A stretch of DNA of 64,000 bases from Desulfovibrio sp. TomC (GTDB lineage: Bacteria; Desulfobacterota; Desulfovibrionia; Desulfovibrionales; Desulfovibrionaceae): assembly GCF_000801335.2 (NCBI RefSeq), contig NZ_JSEH01000001.1, positions 124,001 through 188,000 of the forward strand, in the 5' to 3' direction. Made by a program: the position numbers and the translations under genes. Positions 61,694-64,000 of this stretch are shown in pieces (within the stretch, counting starts at the first letter, position 1; each line of letters opens with the position of its first letter). The notes beneath the pieces were generated by a model. It saw only the letters and a list, made by a program, of their open reading frames with translations, had not been told where the DNA came from and did no database searches.

Positions 61694-62503
61694 ATGGATG
61701 CCACAGTTCCGCAAACGCCTTGCCTTGCCTGCCTCAACCACAAAGGGGGTGTTGGCAAGACAACTTGCTCCGTCAATCTGGCGGCCGGACTGGCCCGGCT
61801 TGGTTGGCGCATTCTGGCTGTGGACGCCGATCCTCAAGCCCATCTGAGCGTCTCTCTAGGCCTGACCTCCCCGAGCGGCGACAACGGCGGACTGGCCGGA
61901 GTGTTGACCGGCCGCCTCCCCCTTGACGCGGCCATGGCGAGGGCAGGCTCGTGCATGGTTGTGCCCGCCTCGGCCGCGTTGGCTGCAACCGAGTCTCCCC
62001 TGGCCATCGAGAATCCTGGCAACAACCGCTTGCGTCAGGCTCTGGCCGCCGCGACCGGCTTTGATTTGGTCATCATCGACTGTCCGCCCCACCTTGGTCC
62101 TCTGGCCCGACAGGCGCTCACTGCGGCAAGCGGCGTCATCGTCCCCATGACCCCGGACTTTCTGGCCATGCAAAGCTTGGCCTGGCTCATGGACACCCTG
62201 GCCGGTCTTTCAGCCGACCATCTGGCTCCCACCGTGGTCGGCATCGTGCTCAACCGTTTTTCCAGCCAAAAGCGCCTGCACCGCGAGGTGCAGGGCGCTG
62301 TGGCCGAGCATTTTCCCGGCCTGGCCTTTGCCGGCGTCATTCGCGAAAACATCGCCCTGGCTGAAGCGCCGAGCTTTGGGCAGGACATTTTTCAGTATGC
62401 GCCGCGCAGCGCCGGAGCTTCGGATTTCGCCAGAGTGTGCCGGGAAGCGGCGGCTCGGCTCAACCTTGCTCCCCTACCCGGGGCAAGCGGCATCGCCAGA
62501 TAA
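61694..62503 (+). CDS. ParA-family ATPase
   Basis: 269 residues with the deviant Walker A KGGVGKTT (17-24), Walker A' DADPQAHLS and IIDCPPHLGPL. No ParB or parS partner is present, so it is not a simple chromosome partition pair. It may position an apparatus (McdA/ParC-like role). The next gene is a 300-residue Ala/Pro-rich protein 11 bases downstream. ParA proteins beside chemotaxis or motility factors often place them at a pole. Confidence 0.9.
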   Translation: MDATVPQTPCLACLNHKGGVGKTTCSVNLAAGLARLGWRILAVDADPQAHLSVSLGLTSPSGDNGGLAGVLTGRLPLDAAMARAGSCMVVPASAALAATESPLAIENPGNNRLRQALAAATGFDLVIIDCPPHLGPLARQALTAASGVIVPMTPDFLAMQSLAWLMDTLAGLSADHLAPTVVGIVLNRFSSQKRLHREVQGAVAEHFPGLAFAGVIRENIALAEAPSFGQDIFQYAPRSAGASDFARVCREAAARLNLAPLPGASGIAR

Positions 62504-62514
62504 GGACGTTGCAC

Positions 62515-63417
62515 ATGGCTACCCGTTCCAGACTCGGCCGCGACCCCTTGCAGGGCACAGCCAAACCTGCGGCCAAACAACCAGCCGCGACAAAACGCAA
62601 ATCCCCGTCCCGGGCCAAAGCCGCCCCACAACCAGACGCGGTCGAACAAAACGCACCGCCAACCACCTTGACAAACGATCTGATCCGGCAGCCTGAGCCG
62701 GCCGCCCCGGGCAACGGCCAGCAGGTCTTTGCGGCTGCACCCGCCAAGACGGACGCGCCCAGCCCAACCGGACAGGCTACCGCCCCACCCCCGGCTTTAG
62801 GGCTGTCGCCAGCAGCTCCTGGCCTTCCTAGAGGGGACGACGCGTCCGACCAGACGACGCTGCCCGACCCGGCCGAAACGCCGACTGCGGCTGCGTCCGA
62901 AACGGCGCAAGCGGATGCCCCGTCCGGGACGGCGGCCGGGCTCGTCGCTTCCCCGGGTCCCTGCCCGTCCCAAGCTGCGCCTGCCGCCCCGGACCAGGGC
63001 GCGCATCCGGTGGAGGTCTTTTTGCGCGGCGTTCTGGAAGGGTTGCTCCCTGAGGGAGAAGCTGTTTTGCGGGTGGAAGTCGATCCTGAGACCTTTGCCT
63101 TGCCGGTGGAAAAACTCTTTTATTTCAGCCATGCCCTGCAACGAATCGTGACGCCGATGGAGCTTGCGCAAGGTCCGGATTGGCGTCCGGGGGAAACCGC
63201 CGGACAACTTCCCGTGCTGACGGTCCGGTTGCGGGCGCACGGCGGCGATCGCCATGTGCTCACTCTTACTGATAACGGGGAATTCTTTCGCAGCCGACTG
63301 CCGGAATTACGACTACACATGGAGGCTTTGAAGCCGCTTGTGGCCTTTATCGTCAAACGCCAAGGGTCTGTTCGGTTGGCCCAGGGCCGTTCGATCACGT
63401 TTGAAATCATCGGCTGA
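62515..63417 (+). CDS. ParA-linked low-complexity protein with a C-terminal domain
   Basis: 300 residues. The first about 165 are Ala/Pro/Thr-rich, basic at the very start (SRLGRDPLQ...KRKSPSRAK) and disordered-looking. The C-terminal 130 have VEVFLRGVLEGLLP, EKLFYFSHALQRIV and LTLTDNGEFF, vaguely like the end of a CheA-type ATPase/dimer region, but without catalytic boxes. A start at 62515 follows AAGGACG. Possibly the cargo adaptor of the ParA. Confidence 0.7.
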   Translation: MATRSRLGRDPLQGTAKPAAKQPAATKRKSPSRAKAAPQPDAVEQNAPPTTLTNDLIRQPEPAAPGNGQQVFAAAPAKTDAPSPTGQATAPPPALGLSPAAPGLPRGDDASDQTTLPDPAETPTAAASETAQADAPSGTAAGLVASPGPCPSQAAPAAPDQGAHPVEVFLRGVLEGLLPEGEAVLRVEVDPETFALPVEKLFYFSHALQRIVTPMELAQGPDWRPGETAGQLPVLTVRLRAHGGDRHVLTLTDNGEFFRSRLPELRLHMEALKPLVAFIVKRQGSVRLAQGRSITFEIIG

Positions 63418-63442
63418 CGTCGCACAGCCAAAGGAGCCGCGC

Positions 63443-63706
63443 ATGGAAAAGGACAAGAGCAAGATCAAGGTCGAAGGCGTGATGCAGATCACGGAAGTCA
63501 TCGCCAATCTGGAAAAATTGGCGACTGATATGAAGGCCGGACTGGTCACCATTGCGGCCGGGGAGGAATCCCTGACCCTACACCCGTCGGTGCTGGTCAA
63601 TGTGGATATGAAGGCCTCGCAGAAGAAAGACAAAGAGAAGTTCGCCCTCGAAATCTCCTGGAAAAAGCACAAGGAGATGGAAGGGTTCACGGAAATGGGC
63701 GAATAA
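63443..63706 (+). CDS. Amphi-Trp domain protein
   Basis: 87 residues: a short basic start, then an alternating pattern with LEKLATDMKAGLVTIAAGEE and LEISWKK whose Trp and Leu spacing fits the amphi-Trp family, small proteins of unknown role in haloarchaea and sulfate reducers. AAGGAGCC precedes the ATG. It follows the ParA pair on the same strand. Confidence 0.75.
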   Translation: MEKDKSKIKVEGVMQITEVIANLEKLATDMKAGLVTIAAGEESLTLHPSVLVNVDMKASQKKDKEKFALEISWKKHKEMEGFTEMGE

Positions 63707-63719
63707 TTTTAGCCCCTGT

Positions 63720-63769
63720 GCATGTGTCGCCCTGGCCCGTTTTGCGTCGGGCCAGGGCGACACGCATGC
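63720..63769. repeat. Long hairpin between convergent genes
   Basis: A 15-base perfect stem (TGTCGCCCTGGCCCG and its complement) extended by GCATG/CATGC across a two-base bulge, with loop TTTTGCGT. It lies between the amphi-Trp gene and the HAD gene and may stop both transcripts; there is no clean T-run. Confidence 0.6.
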
Positions 63770-63806
63770 GTCCGGACGACGGGGCTGACAAGCAGACTCC
63801 CAGTTA

Positions 63807-64000
63807 TCAGGGTTGTTCCTCAAAAAATCGGATGGCGTTTCGCAGTTCGCCGAAGCGGTAGATATTGTAATGGGCGGCAACGCCGTCCATTTGCTGCTGC
63901 CCCTGGCCGCTGGCAAAAAAGACCGTCCGCATTCCGGCCTCCCGGGCTCCATAAATATCCCGGTACATATCGTTGCCGACAAAGACCACTTCTTCGGGGC
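63807..64000 (-). CDS. HAD-family hydrolase (C-terminal part)
   Basis: The last about 64 residues of a gene cut by the right edge. The FVGNDMYRDIYGAREAGMRT element is HAD motif IV (GxxxxxDxxGAxxAG). It ends at 63807. The family is fairly clear; the substrate is not. Confidence 0.8.
   Translation of the reverse strand, partial: PEEVVFVGNDMYRDIYGAREAGMRTVFFASGQGQQQMDGVAAHYNIYRFGELRNAIRFFEEQP

Overview
The window reads as chromosomal DNA of a GC-rich, motile, sulfate-reducer-like deltaproteobacterium (Desulfovibrionales, most like Desulfovibrio/Solidesulfovibrio). That is an inference from a Tat-exported [NiFe] hydrogenase pair, a FliR-FlhB-FlhA-FlhF-FlhG-FliA cluster carrying cheY inside it, CheA/B/R/W/D, an amphi-Trp protein and the general codon bias. 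There is no intact mobile element and no CRISPR array. Gene density is high except at about 44.3-44.6, 47.7-49.9 and 54.1-57.3 kb.

Layout. 0-9 kb: housekeeping genes (partial RluA-type pseudouridine synthase, alcohol dehydrogenase-like MDR protein, ligA, DUF3431 protein, K+ channel with RCK domains, uvrB, LOG family). 9-10.2 kb: a small AT-rich insertion-like patch with an orphan gene and a HicB antitoxin relic. 10.2-13.8 kb: aat, clpA and clpS, together the bacterial N-degron pathway. 14-22 kb: CYTH protein and a minus-strand chemotaxis operon (soluble receptor-like protein, cheA, cheW, cheR, cheB). 22.3-35.7 kb: a long plus-strand run (PAS histidine kinase, cheD, HDOD, TtcA-like, M23 peptidase, fliR, flhB, flhA, flhF, flhG, fliA, cheY, fliL and two small flagellar-operon proteins). 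flhF is split by an apparent -1 frameshift at a run of seven C. 35.7-36.1 kb: a probable 6S RNA with terminator. 36.1-38.1 kb: a predicted autotransporter whose passenger is a tyrosine phosphatase.

38.1-44.2 kb: lolA-ftsK-efp-aroQ (minus strand), engB, uppP and tRNA-Met(CAT). 44.6-48.4 kb: YciI-like, cNMP-binding, transmembrane chemoreceptor and a small lipoprotein. 48.5-48.8 kb: tmRNA. 49.2-49.9 kb: a deletion scar in which kdpA remains are fused to the 3' end of kdpE. 50-54 kb: orphan modA and a three-gene phosphorelay ending in a diguanylate cyclase. 54-57.3 kb: gene-poor DNA with two exported proteins. 57.3-60.1 kb: the hydrogenase. 60.3-64 kb: radical SAM protein, ParA-like ATPase with a low-complexity partner, amphi-Trp protein and a truncated HAD hydrolase.

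The most notable points are the phosphatase autotransporter, the flhF frameshift at a perfect slippery heptamer, the kdpA::kdpE scar, the composition mosaic inside ligA, a 50-bp perfect palindrome between cheY and fliL, and the shortened distal-cluster region of the hydrogenase small subunit.
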